In this document: piece by piece, positions 10,095 through 18,351 of the stretch
Numbering within the stretch: position 1 is the stretch's first letter
How the letters are laid out: every line of letters starts with the position of its first letter
Assembly: GCA_003427395.1 (NCBI GenBank)
Contig: BFEA01000064.1
Location: 1,843,925 to 1,874,463 of the forward strand
Direction: 5' to 3'
Source: Chara braunii
Lineage: Eukaryota; Streptophyta; Charophyceae; Charales; Characeae
DNA length: 30,539 bases
Program-made: the position numbers and the translations under genes
The notes under the pieces: model-generated
Seen by the model: the letters and a program-made list of their open reading frames with translations, nothing else
What the model was told of the DNA's origin: nothing
The model's database searches: none

Positions 10095-10190
10095 GAAAAG
10101 AACTGAGAGAAACCATCCCTAGTACGAGAGGACTGGGATGGGTCAACCTATGGTGGACCGGTTCTCATACTGGTGACATTGCCGGGTACG
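10095..10190 (+). pseudogene. Mitochondrial-type LSU rRNA fragment (sarcin-ricin loop)
   Basis: About 95 bp match domain VI of bacterial/organellar 23S-like rRNA: AAGAACTGAGAGAAACC, then CCTAGTACGAGAGGAC (the near-universal sarcin-ricin loop) and CTATGGTGGACCGGTTC to GACATTGCCGGGTA. The downstream sequence follows the organellar rather than the nuclear 28S pattern. Neither adjacent rRNA helix is present and the flanks are LINE-B on the left and unrelated AT-rich DNA on the right. It is therefore a captured fragment (NUMT-like filler or cDNA), not an rRNA gene. Confidence 0.75.
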
Positions 10191-11760
10191 AGGATCTTCA
10201 CAACCAAAAAAACAATCCTTTACCAACCATACCTCTACCTTTTTGTTACTAATGGGTAGGGTCATCGACAGTTTGAAGTATGCTATTAAAAAATTTTGAT
10301 TGTTTCATAAGCAAAAGTTGAAAGAAAAAATAATATATTTTTTTTCCCTTCTAATTCCCCGTCATTAGCCCATCGAGGAATTAAGGTTGCGAAACCATAT
10401 GAGTCCCAATGCATGTTTAACTTTCGTCTTCGTTTCAATAACTCGATGTGTTAGAAAATGTGGCAATTACGATCGTAAAGTGGACAAAGTGCAAAGGGGT
10501 GGCATTACCAGATATGGTGTTTATGCTCAACAATGATGTTTTTCCAAAAATATAATATATGAACAATTTTTGTGTCTGCCCTTACCATAAATTTACAAGC
10601 AGATGAAACATTTAACTACCAAGTACTTATGGACAAAGACTGCGAATAAAATAAAGTTTTCCTTAAAGTTAGCTGAAGCAAAGTGATTCAAAAATAAAAA
10701 AGTCACGAATGGTGCCTCCTCGACCGGATAATCTAATATATACACTGTTGTCGAAAATATCGATTATGTTTTTGTTGACGCCTGATAATGCTATACGGAG
10801 GGATTTTGCACTTCACCTTCCGACTCTATAGTTTGCATTAAATTTGTTTATCACCGTGTTGTAGCACGCATTCCAAACCTCCCCCGTGAAAAGTTATTTT
10901 ATAAGTTTGGCGGAAAATCTTTTATCTACAAATACCTTTGATGATGCAATATTCTCACCTACATGCTAATAACATATCTGAAAACCCTTTGGAATATTTG
11001 ACACTGTCAAATTCAATCATGAGTGGATGCTCATGAGTATAGCAATTGTGATTCATATTTGAGGTGCAAATATTGCTGATATATGAAAAGTTGAGCATTC
11101 GCTGGACTTGTTGATGAGAAAACTGCATTATTTCAATCAACATCTGAACATGATTCAATAAGTTGATCCGTCTTCGTGCATACCAACCATTTATGAGCAT
11201 CGCTTGGAGGTGGGCATATGGATGAAAAAAAATGTAAATCACTAATCCGGACCAAGTTTCGAGGTTTAAGAAGTGAGTAGAACCTCATGATTGGGATATG
11301 ACATGTTGTAAGGTTACAACCAAATCTCTAAATGGGAGAATCGCTAAATATTTTGTTTGCAACCCCGCTTGTATCAAACATCGATGCTTTATATCCAGTT
11401 TTAGTCACGATGTCGGGACAGAAACCTTGACAAGGGCATCTGCCCTGTATTTTCGATGTCGGACGAAGTCCGAATTTTGATGTAAGTTTGTGGAATTCGG
11501 TATGACGAAATAGACATGCTAGTGGAATATTCCGACTCGTCCGCAATTTCCGACAAGACCGGAGGGATGCGCGGTCATGGAAAGGATAAAGTTAGACCTA
11601 TTCTACCTAAAACAATGAAGCCGCGCGATTAAGGGGACGCCGTGACGGAGGTTGGAGCTGCGGCGAGGAGAGAATGGGAAGTTTTATTTTTGTTGGGTCT
11701 GCAGGGCTTTTCGCGCGGAAGTCCAGAGGGGATGGTGTCATGGTTTGCTGAGTAGGGCAG
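10191..11760. other. AT-rich stretch, no feature firmly recognised
   Basis: The sequence is AT-rich with frequent stops in all frames. Some plus-strand words could be the eroded C-terminal part of LINE-B, but none is diagnostic. A minus-strand frame of 95 codons (10,955-11,242) ends next to a good splice-donor-like AG/GTGAGA, yet has no recognisable domain and no supporting acceptor or second exon. Composition becomes GC-richer after about 11,600. Confidence 0.35.
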
Positions 11761-11902
11761 TTGTTAAGGCCGTGGGCCGTTAGCCCGACCAACCAACCAC
11801 GGTAACAGGCGGGCTTAGCAGGCAAGCGCTGGAAGGCGGCCTGCTGGGCATTGCAACCCTTCATATAGAAAGGATGCTCCTCTCTCGCTGTGAGAGAGGA
11901 GT

Positions 11903-11958
11903 TAGCCCAGTACGTACTGCCATCTAACTGTCACCCAGCAGATGCTGGGATCGAGCCC
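11903..11958 (+). promoter_or_regulatory. tRNA-like Pol III boxes (A and B)
   Basis: TAGCCCAGTACG (11,903-11,914) matches the A-box consensus TRGCNNAGYNGG at 11 of 12 positions. GGATCGAGCCC (11,948-11,958) matches the B-box GGTTCGANNCC with one change. The spacing is about 34 nt, within the tRNA range. No full cloverleaf with a paired acceptor stem and anticodon arm can be drawn, so a tRNA-derived SINE head or tRNA pseudogene is more likely than a functional tRNA. It lies about 100 bp upstream of the U6-like segment. Confidence 0.45.
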
Positions 11959-12057
11959 GACGATGAGCAGTCTGGGCTAGCTCCTTTTCTTTTAGAGCTG
12001 CCCACGACACCAGCATGAAACGTGGTCATTCTCGACCGTGAGATCATCAAATCTCAC

Positions 12058-12139
12058 GGTTGGGAACGGCCGCGCGATTCCAGCATGGCCCCTGCACAAG
12101 GATGACACGCACGAATCGAGAAATGACCCAAAACTTTTT
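12058..12139 (+). pseudogene. U6: U6 snRNA-like sequence, 5' part replaced
   Basis: From 12,083 the sequence reads AGCATGGCCCCTGCACAAGG then ATGACACGCACGAATCGAG and AAATGACCC, ending in TTTTT. This is nearly identical to the conserved 3' two-thirds of U6 snRNA (AGC triad, internal stem-loop, 3' tail, Pol III stop). Upstream, TTGGGAACGG matches the TTGGAACG block, but the ACAGAGA box region is altered (CCGCGCGATTCC). The 5' stem-loop is replaced by an unrelated 10-bp hairpin (12,035-12,060). I see no TATA box or USE element of a plant U6 promoter. It is therefore a U6 retropseudogene or chimera. Confidence 0.75.
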
Positions 12140-12144
12140 CGATT

Positions 12145-12215
12145 CCCTCGAAGGGAATCGAACTCGGGTCTGTACTTCTACAGTTCATGGCCGTTGGCGA
12201 CTTTATTACAAAAAA
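12145..12215 (-). promoter_or_regulatory. tRNA-like B box on minus strand (SINE-like)
   Basis: Read on the minus strand, GAGTTCGATTCCC (12,165-12,153) is an excellent B box. It is preceded by an ACTGTAGAA segment like a tRNA-Tyr anticodon loop and by CGCCAACGGCC as a poor A-box candidate. The B box is itself part of the 9-bp hairpin at 12,140-12,160. A tRNA-derived SINE fragment is the best reading. The A box is too weak for a tRNA gene call. Confidence 0.35.
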
Positions 12216-12405
12216 AATCATAATAGTATATAAATAAAATAGAAATAAATAAACAAAGAAAAAAACAAACAGCGCCACATGGTGCCCGAAGATGTGCCTG
12301 AGGGCACATAACAGTAACCGTTGGCATAAACCAACGACTTTATTCTTACAAAAAAAAAGAATAGACAGCGCCACATGACGCTTGAAGATGTGACTAGGGA
12401 CTATA
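12191..12405 (+). repeat. Degenerate duplicate unit of about 94 bp
   Basis: Two adjacent units share CCGTTGGC, GACTTTATT..TACAAAAAAA and CAGCGCCACATG, then GAAGATGTG. The first spans about 12,191-12,310 and the second 12,317-12,405. Within them the hairpin stems differ (for example GTGCCC/GGGCAC in the first against GGGACTA/TAGTCCC in the second), so the framework is conserved while the paired arms change. Confidence 0.5.
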
Positions 12406-12486
12406 GTCCCCAAGTAAAGACAACAGACGCCCGTCGAAAAACGGGTTGCCGTTTTTTACGTAAGTTCGTTTTTTTTTTTTTTTTTT

Positions 12487-12901
12487 NNNNNNNNNNNNNN
12501 NNNNNNNNNNNNNNNNNNNNNNNNNNNNNNNNNNNNNNNNNNNNNNNNNNNNNNNNNNNNNNNNNNNNNNNNNNNNNNNNNNNNNNNNNNNNNNNNNNNN
12601 NNNNNNNNNNNNNNNNNNNNNNNNNNNNNNNNNNNNNNNNNNNNNNNNNNNNNNNNNNNNNNNNNNNNNNNNNNNNNNNNNNNNNNNNNNNNNNNNNNNN
12701 NNNNNNNNNNNNNNNNNNNNNNNNNNNNNNNNNNNNNNNNNNNNNNNNNNNNNNNNNNNNNNNNNNNNNNNNNNNNNNNNNNNNNNNNNNNNNNNNNNNN
12801 NNNNNNNNNNNNNNNNNNNNNNNNNNNNNNNNNNNNNNNNNNNNNNNNNNNNNNNNNNNNNNNNNNNNNNNNNNNNNNNNNNNNNNNNNNNNNNNNNNNN
12901 N
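12487..12901. other. Assembly gap (N)
   Basis: This is a run of undetermined bases between a poly(T) tract and an (AG)n microsatellite. The true length is unknown. Open frames drawn across it are artefacts. Confidence 1.

Positions 12902-12967
<66 letters not shown>
12902..12967. repeat. (AG)n microsatellite
   Basis: About 32 uninterrupted AG dinucleotides directly abut the assembly gap. Together with the poly(T) on the other side, this probably caused the gap. Confidence 0.98.
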
Positions 12968-12969
<2 letters not shown>

Positions 12970-13310
12970 AGTAAAGGGTGGGGGTCGCCGACTTACCTAT
13001 GGATGACCCATTCCACTCCCACCGATAAACTAGCAAAATCTAATGAATCTTTCGGTAGAACATGAAAATATACATTCCCACACTCTATTTCCTCCCCCCC
13101 TCTCTCGTCCAGAAAAGAGATAGGCGTCGTTGCTTGAACAACAGGCGCCAACTCAGACGCTGAAAACTGTAAAAAAAAACAAAAAAAAAACAAAGGAAGA
13201 AAACAAAAATGAGGCAACTGCCTCGTGGGGACAAAAAAGCAAAAGAACAGTCTTTTCGACTGTATGAGAACAAGATGAACTCCCACTATTGGTTGGGGCA
13301 AATATTAGTG
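12968..13310. other. No gene recognised
   Basis: Short open frames of 60-100 codons on the minus strand are low-complexity (Phe/Ser-rich from A-runs) and lack domain signatures. There are A-runs near 13,170-13,210. I find nothing functional. Confidence 0.4.
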
Positions 13311-14045
13311 GTCGTGAGATCTAGAATCTCGCGGCCTACAGTGTGCACGTGAGAGTGGGAAAGGGAAGCTGGTTGGAGAGAGGAAGGGAGGAGGGACGTG
13401 AGAGTTGAGAGGGAGAGGTCCTATTCCTCCCAAACTGACAACTGCCCTCCTCGTTTTCAGGGGAAGGTAGAGCAAAAGGTGGAGAGTTGTTGCATGCAGG
13501 TGCAGTAAAAATTAGAATTAGCTTTATTTTTATTTTTCTTTTGTTCATTTTCCTTATTTTGTGTGAGGTCACTTGTCCTCACGTGGTGCTATGGTGCTAC
13601 CTCTGGCAGAAGCTGGCAGAGGTAACTGTCAGGCTCATGTTTTTTAAGGGAGCCTGAAAAGTAAAAGGTCATAAAAGGAAAAGGCCAAGTAAAGCCTTTT
13701 CCTCGATGTATCTGCCCTGGAAAAAGGGTCCAGATACATTAAACTGAAAGGGGTTGTATCTTTCCAACTCCTTATCAGAAAAATAAAAGAAAAACAAATT
13801 TGGAAATGGCAGGAGCCCATCTATCTCGCGAGATTCCGAGATAGCTGGGGGAAAAAAAAGGAAAAAAAAATGGGGCAGTTAAAAAAACTGCCCCACACTA
13901 AGGCTGTGGCTGTGGTGCAACCACAATTAGCTCTGGATCTTGGCCAGATCAAGGGCTCACTGTGAGCCCGCGATTTTGCCTGGGGGCTAGAATGACGTCC
14001 AACCCCCCTCAGCCACTATAAAACAGGCAGTTGTTCCCAACTGTC
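13311..14045. repeat. Hairpin-dense tract, block B
   Basis: After an 11-bp stem with two G.T pairs (13,310-13,320/13,326-13,336), stem-loops tile 13,563-14,045 almost without gaps: 13,563-13,568/13,577-13,582; 13,599-13,609/13,613-13,623 (one mismatch); 13,630-13,636/13,650-13,656; 13,677-13,685/13,694-13,702; 13,706-13,714/13,731-13,739; 13,748-13,756/13,765-13,773 (one G.T); 13,821-13,828/13,837-13,844; 13,871-13,880/13,886-13,895; 13,911-13,916/13,920-13,925; 13,936-13,940/13,946-13,950; 13,953-13,959/13,963-13,969; 14,026-14,033/14,038-14,045. Each stem has its own sequence. The density is far above chance. G.T pairs favour selection as RNA, but this is inference. Confidence 0.8.
14016..14024 (+). 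promoter_or_regulatory. TATA-box-like CTATAAAAC
   Basis: A good plant TATA match lies between the last hairpins of block B and about 240 bp before the 54-bp repeat. It could drive a transcript through the repeat towards an AATAAA at about 15,416. There is no further support. Confidence 0.4.
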
Positions 14046-14257
14046 ACAAAGAAGCACTCGTGTTGTCAATTGTGTGACGTGCACACTTGAGTGTTGCTGA
14101 GGAGCTGAGGTGCTGCCTGAGGACTTCAAGGAGGAGGCTGGAGAACTGTAGTGGAGCGAGAAGGAGCAGGGCATCCATAGCCAAGGCAGGGAACACTCTG
14201 TTTCCCTCCCCTTTGGATGATGCTGGTCCACCTGAACTGATCCAGGGACGCTACAGG

Positions 14258-14825
14258 GCTACGGTGGTGCGGCTAAGTGAAATTTGTGCCCGGGGCCCAA
14301 ATTTTACTAATTTTGGCCTGCCATTTTTTTACTACGGTGGGGAAGTACTGCCGAATTTCTGCGCCGGCAACGCGAGTTTGACGACGGTAGTACGGAAGTG
14401 CTGTCAAATTTTTGCAAGGGGGACACAAGTTTTATGGCGGTGGTACTGAAGTGTTGCTGAACTTTTGTGGCGGCGACGCAAGTTTGACGGCGGTAGTACG
14501 GAAGTGTTGCCGAATTTCGGCGACGACGATGCAGGTTTTACGGCGGTGGTACGAAAGTGCTGCCGAACTTTTGTGGTGGCGATGCAAGTTTGACGGCGGT
14601 GGTGCGGAAGCGCTGCCGAATTTTTGCGGCGGCAACACTAAGTTTGACAGCGGTGGTGCGGAAGCGCTGCCAAACTTTTGCGGCGGCGACGCAAGTTTGA
14701 CGGCGGTGGTGTGGAAGCACTGCCGAATTTTTGCGACGGCGACACTAAGTTTGACGGGAGTAGTGTGGAAGCGTCGCCGAATGTTTTCACAACGACGACA
14801 CATGATTTACAGCGGTGTCGGCAGT
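14258..14825 (+). repeat. 54-bp minisatellite, about ten diverged copies
   Basis: The unit has consensus GGCGGTGGTGCGGAAGCGCT, GCCGAATTTTTGCGGCGGC and GACGCAAGTTTGAC with period 53-54 bp, most regular at 14,440-14,770 and degenerate at both ends. A near-18-codon period gives a translatable repeat (EALPNFCGG-type) over 141 codons at 14,412-14,837. Copies with 53 bp shift the frame and stops flank it, so a real protein is doubtful. Expansion by unequal exchange or slippage is likely. Confidence 0.85.
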
Positions 14826-16065
14826 ATTTTGTGTTGAGCAACAACTGGGCATTGACGCAGTGAAGGTGCCGCTAGAGTGGTGTATTTTGAAATAGCGTGG
14901 ACTTGACGGTGCAGTAACGCGGTGACGGCGGAAGCAATTGGCAGCAACGTTTACTAAAAGTAAGTGAGGGGGTGCTATGGCAGGTGGTCGCAACAAAAGA
15001 GTGGTGTAAGTCACTTTGCTGACGACTGGGGATGACTACCTTCACATCAAAAGGGGTGTAATTCTATACGGTCTTCTTGAGTGTGCCGTACAACTTCACT
15101 CAAGGTCAGTGGTCAGTCAGTTTGACTCAGACCCTTTCACGCTTGAGTGAACCCACACTTTGCTCGACCCTGTTCTTTGAATGTTCACTGAAAGGTGGAG
15201 GAAATGTGTGTTTGCGTTTGTGAATGTGAGTCTGACATGAGTTTGAGTTTGCATTGTTTTTCTGTTGAACTTGTCGTCTGATTCGACTGCAGGTGTGGTT
15301 TATTGAAATGGAAGTGGGTTTGACCATGAGATGGTTAAAGTTTGGTTGCTCTCACTCCTCTATACTTGTATGTATGTGGCAAACCGAGAAAGAAAGAAAA
15401 AGATGACGAAAACAAATAAAGCGATCACTAAGAAGAAAAGCCTGAATGGATATAGATTTTTCCCAAGGTCACCGGTTCTTTCCTGAATGACTTTCCCCGT
15501 CTAAATGACTTTTCCTTCTGTGATCATTTTTCGTATAAGTTGTTCTTGATGTAAGGCAGCAAGAGGTCGTTTGCTCACCGTGATAGATTCCTTTCCTTTT
15601 GCAAGGAGGTATCTGAGGCGGGGGTTCGTTGCCTTAGGGGCCGACCCTGTTATCGACTCGGAGTGGACCACTTTCCGATGGGGTACCATGCTATTGTGGT
15701 GGAGCCAGCCCGACTTCTGAGATTCAAGGTTCTCTCGGGCGAGGACGAGGGGTATCCCAGACCACCTCCTAGGGGAAGGACAGACGTATATTCACGGAAA
15801 GACCTCTAAAATTTCTTGGCGCCTTGCGTAAGGGAGAACTGATGTAGTATACCCTTTTGGTGGCCATATTAAGATTCATTGACGCATGGGTAACTGGTGC
15901 CATAAGCAGCCCAGTTCATATCATACTAGTTTAAGCAGAGTGCAGTTAGGCACTCTTATCGCGGATGGTCGTGTCAGAAGAAGCACGAACCGATGAGAAG
16001 AAGGATGTATGAATAATACTCAATAGCAGGGATTTTAACGTAACTACTCTCGTCTTTCTTTTTAG
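14826..16065. other. Non-coding stretch with scattered hairpins
   Basis: No credible gene. Structured spots include 8-bp arms 15,076-15,083/15,097-15,104; a bulged stem pairing CCTTTC and AGTGAAC (about 15,131-15,153) with GTTCACT and GAAAGG (about 15,182-15,196); 15,708-15,713/15,735-15,740; 15,937-15,943/15,950-15,956; and TCGTG/CACGA at about 15,968-15,987. An AATAAA occurs near 15,416. The stretch ends in a polypyrimidine tract and AG directly before the ATG at 16,066. Confidence 0.5.
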
Positions 16066-16578
16066 ATGACAGCAGGGACAATGGTCTATTACCTTTTTCG
16101 CAATCGTGACCGCGCGGCAGAATGGGCCGAGTCCTCAAAACGTAATGGAGAAAGATTAGAGAGAGTAGGGCGAGTCGTCTTCAATCCGGATGAATTATAT
16201 TATGAGGAGGATGTTCCACGGTTCTGGGATGGCAGTGCGCGAAACCCTCCTAGACGAGTCATTTTCAGGTCAAGAACTGGATTGGACATTCTTCATTACG
16301 AGTTCACGCCGCCACTGCCCGATTACGACTTCGCCAACATGAACTTAGTGGTGATGCAACCATACGAAATTAACCCTCGAATGGGCGAAATTCCGGAGAT
16401 AAGGCTGACTTTCGTTTGTTCCGTACTTTGGTTAAATGAACGACAAGGTCATTTCTTTGATATATATCATACAAAACGAGTACGGGCGAATAGGTTCATC
16501 ATTCTACGAGTTGAACCATTCTCAGAGTATGTATGGCAAGATGAGGACGATGACCTCATAGAACGATTACTCAACTGA
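16066..16578 (+). CDS. Unknown 170-residue protein (ORF-X1)
   Basis: This intact frame starts at an ATG immediately preceded by CTTTCTTTTTAG, which looks like a 3' splice site, so the true gene may begin in an upstream exon. The protein is acidic at its C-terminus (WQDEDDDLIERLLN) and rich in aromatic residues and arginine (RFWDGSARNPPRRVIF, PPLPDYDF). It has no signal peptide, membrane segment or metal-binding motif I can see, and I do not recognise the family. Its composition is protein-like and unlike the rest of the neighbourhood. It overlaps the next frame at TGATGA and sits among hairpin-rich non-coding DNA. It could be a host exon, an accessory ORF of a retroelement, or chance survival. 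Confidence 0.5.
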   Translation: MTAGTMVYYLFRNRDRAAEWAESSKRNGERLERVGRVVFNPDELYYEEDVPRFWDGSARNPPRRVIFRSRTGLDILHYEFTPPLPDYDFANMNLVVMQPYEINPRMGEIPEIRLTFVCSVLWLNERQGHFFDIYHTKRVRANRFIILRVEPFSEYVWQDEDDDLIERLLN

Positions 16579-16601
16579 TGAAGTCTTGTTCTGACACGCA
16601 G

Positions 16602-16950
16602 ATGCCTGGAGCTCGACGATATATGACCATCCCGAGGTACCTGCTGGTTCGCGATACGCTTGAGGACGATCTCATCAGAGGAGCAGAGCAACTTTTACGA
16701 GTCCGAGATGGTTCTCCCACGGAGTGGATCGGCTTCATCGGCCTAATCCGAAATGGAGAGGGATTTTTCCCTAGCACTCGCGTGGATTTTCGTGCAAACA
16801 CAGCCCGAACTCCCGAGGAGTTTTATGGATACACATTGTATTTTCACCATGCGAGTAATCTCCAATGTCTCTCCCGAGTCATTGTGAGTATCAGGATTAT
16901 CTCGTCCCTGAAAGACGCTTCGGCGTCGTCCGGATCCAGGACACACTGTA
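16602..16950 (+). CDS. Unknown small protein (ORF-X2), probably frameshifted
   Basis: The ATG at about 16,602 follows TTCTGACACGCAG, again a splice-acceptor-like context, so I prefer it to the in-frame ATG at 16,578. The frame begins MPGARRYMTIPRYLLVRD and contains LEDDLIRGAEQLLRVRDG and ARTPEEFYGYTLYF. Protein-like text then jumps frame near 16,865 to CEYQDYLVPERRFGVVRIQD and stops at about 16,950. In the original frame it would end at 16,997 in poorer sequence. The DDLI..LL acidic segment recalls the end of ORF-X1, hinting at a paired module or distant paralogy. The family is unknown to me. Confidence 0.4.
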
Positions 16951-16997
16951 AGAGACCCGACACTTATTTGGACTTAGTCGGCCTCTGCGAGTCATAG

Positions 16998-17820
16998 TTT
17001 GGAGGTTAGCTTCACGAATGAACTCTTTCTATGACACTCAAATTATTAGAGTCATGTGAGGTGGACGGAGGGCTACCCTAACATCCGATGACAGTGAGCT
17101 CACGCGATTGGATTCATTGGAGGCTCAGGCGCACGGAAGACGACAGATCTACTTGGGATAAACACCGTCTTCTGATATCCAACTTGGATTTCAGATAACA
17201 CCTACACATTGACTTGTCCTGTTGAGGAAGTGATATGACTCATGTCAGAAGTAAGATAGAAACGATAGCAGAAGTTGGATCGAACCGAGAGTTCAAACTT
17301 CGACCAGGAACCAGATCACTTGTTGATTTGCATGGTAACAGTGATATTTATTGCAGAAGCTACCCATGACAAGCTTCTGTAGGCATGATATTGTTCTAAA
17401 TTCAGACTAAGGAAAAACTCTGACTTTAACTTAAAAGGCTTGAAAAAGAAAATTTATGTGATGACCATATTGACGACAAGTAGAAAAGCCCGATAGCATG
17501 ATCTTTTTCGTCAGACCAAACCTATTAAAAAATTATGCTATAATTGTTGAGCTGGTTGATTTGAAAGAGTGACTTCATGTATATTACTTTTTGTGATTTC
17601 ATCTGAGTAAATTACATATATACCTATATTTATATGGAGAAATTGTATGCAAGGGACTAGGGTTAAGATGTTGTTAGTTTCTATACTTGATTGAAACCAC
17701 TCTAGTCGACCGGCGTACGCTTCATCCTCAAGAGATCAGCGCCCTAAGTACGAACGGCGTCCGGGTTCAACAAACGTTTAAATCATGTATACCTATACTA
17801 CAGAGTGCGAGCAAACGCCC
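16998..17820. other. Non-coding stretch with hairpins
   Basis: No gene is visible. Stem-loops include palindrome GTGAGCTCAC (17,094-17,103); TCTGA-t-ATCCAA / TTGGAT-t-TCAGA at 17,171-17,195; CAGAAGCT/AGCTTCTG at 17,354-17,361/17,372-17,379; and TCAGA/TCTGA near 17,402-17,423. The rest is AT-rich. Part of it may be the upstream LTR of the gypsy element whose primer-binding site is at 18,156, but I cannot place its left edge. Confidence 0.4.
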
Positions 17821-17827
17821 TCGACTG

Positions 17828-18029
17828 ACCCACCTCTGCAACTGCATGTAAAAGCTTTCGCATGTGGGTTAGTAGCTCGGTAGGGATACACTCCTAAGGG
17901 TGGTGACAACCCCTTAGGGAAGAAAGCTTATACCCCACGGGAACTTATGCTGTCGTAGGGGATCGCGGGATGTACAAGCTGGCACACCCAGGCAGAGCGA
18001 CGAAGGGATGACACGACCGCGCACTGCCT
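17828..18029. repeat. Hairpin cluster upstream of gypsy PBS
   Basis: Stems include 17,828-17,833/17,864-17,869 (ACCCAC/GTGGGT), 17,893-17,900/17,911-17,918 (CCTAAGGG/CCCTTAGG), a CCCC-ACG/CGTaGGGG stem at about 17,934-17,961, and a long-range AGGCAG/CTGCCT pair at 17,990-17,995/18,024-18,029. This lies just inside the presumed LTR and could be part of its transcribed region. Confidence 0.5.
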
Positions 18030-18155
18030 CGGCGACTCACGAAAACTATTTCATGTCGTGTCCAAGTTGTCTCCGTGTTTTGTTTTATTGTGTAACTCTT
18101 GCGTGACGTGGCCGGGAGGATACTTTCTCACGCGGGGCCCGATGCGCTCGACATG

Positions 18156-18173
18156 TGGCACCGTTGCCGGGGA
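18156..18173 (+). other. Primer-binding site, tRNA-Asp type
   Basis: TGGCACCGTTGCCGGGGA differs at one position from TGGCGCCGTTGCCGGGGA, the complement of the 3' end of plant tRNA-Asp used by many Ty3/gypsy elements. It follows ...CGACA (a CA LTR terminus at 18,153) by two bases, the usual spacing. It therefore marks the right edge of a 5' LTR and the start of the internal region. gag begins about 770 bp downstream, or about 220 bp if the inserted foldback element is subtracted. Confidence 0.75.
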
Positions 18174-18351
18174 TAACGACAAACTACTGTTGTCCGTGGC
18201 GGAACGACACTCGGATAATAAAATATTAAGAAAATTACAACCATGATTTGTTTTTGTTTTTGTTTTCAGATGAAAGACCAGTAAAATTTTACAGAGTTAG
18301 AAAAAAAAAGGAAAATTTGATTAAAATATGGATGTATGATGTTTTTTTTTC

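Larger units (their letters stand above)
11770..12445. repeat. Hairpin-dense tract, block A
   Basis: Consecutive perfect or near-perfect stem-loops include arms 11,770-11,775/11,797-11,802; 11,817-11,823/11,839-11,845; 11,877-11,886/11,892-11,901; CCCAGCA/TGCTGGG at 11,934-11,949; 12,002-12,006/12,021-12,025; 12,035-12,044/12,051-12,060; 12,140-12,148/12,152-12,160; 12,170-12,174/12,179-12,183; 12,282-12,287/12,302-12,307; 12,319-12,324/12,331-12,336; 12,341-12,347/12,357-12,363; palindrome 12,397-12,410; and 12,430-12,434/12,441-12,445. The stem sequences are unrelated to one another, so this is not one tandem repeat. No coding frame is credible. Confidence 0.75.

Noticed and set aside
11898-11984. 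Functional tRNA gene or cloverleaf
   Set aside because: A and B boxes are good, but no acceptor stem plus anticodon arm can be formed; the outer pairing belongs to the general hairpin tract.
12375-13036. Long open frames on both strands across 12.4-13.0 kb
   Set aside because: They are open only because they run through undetermined bases and the (AG)n microsatellite.
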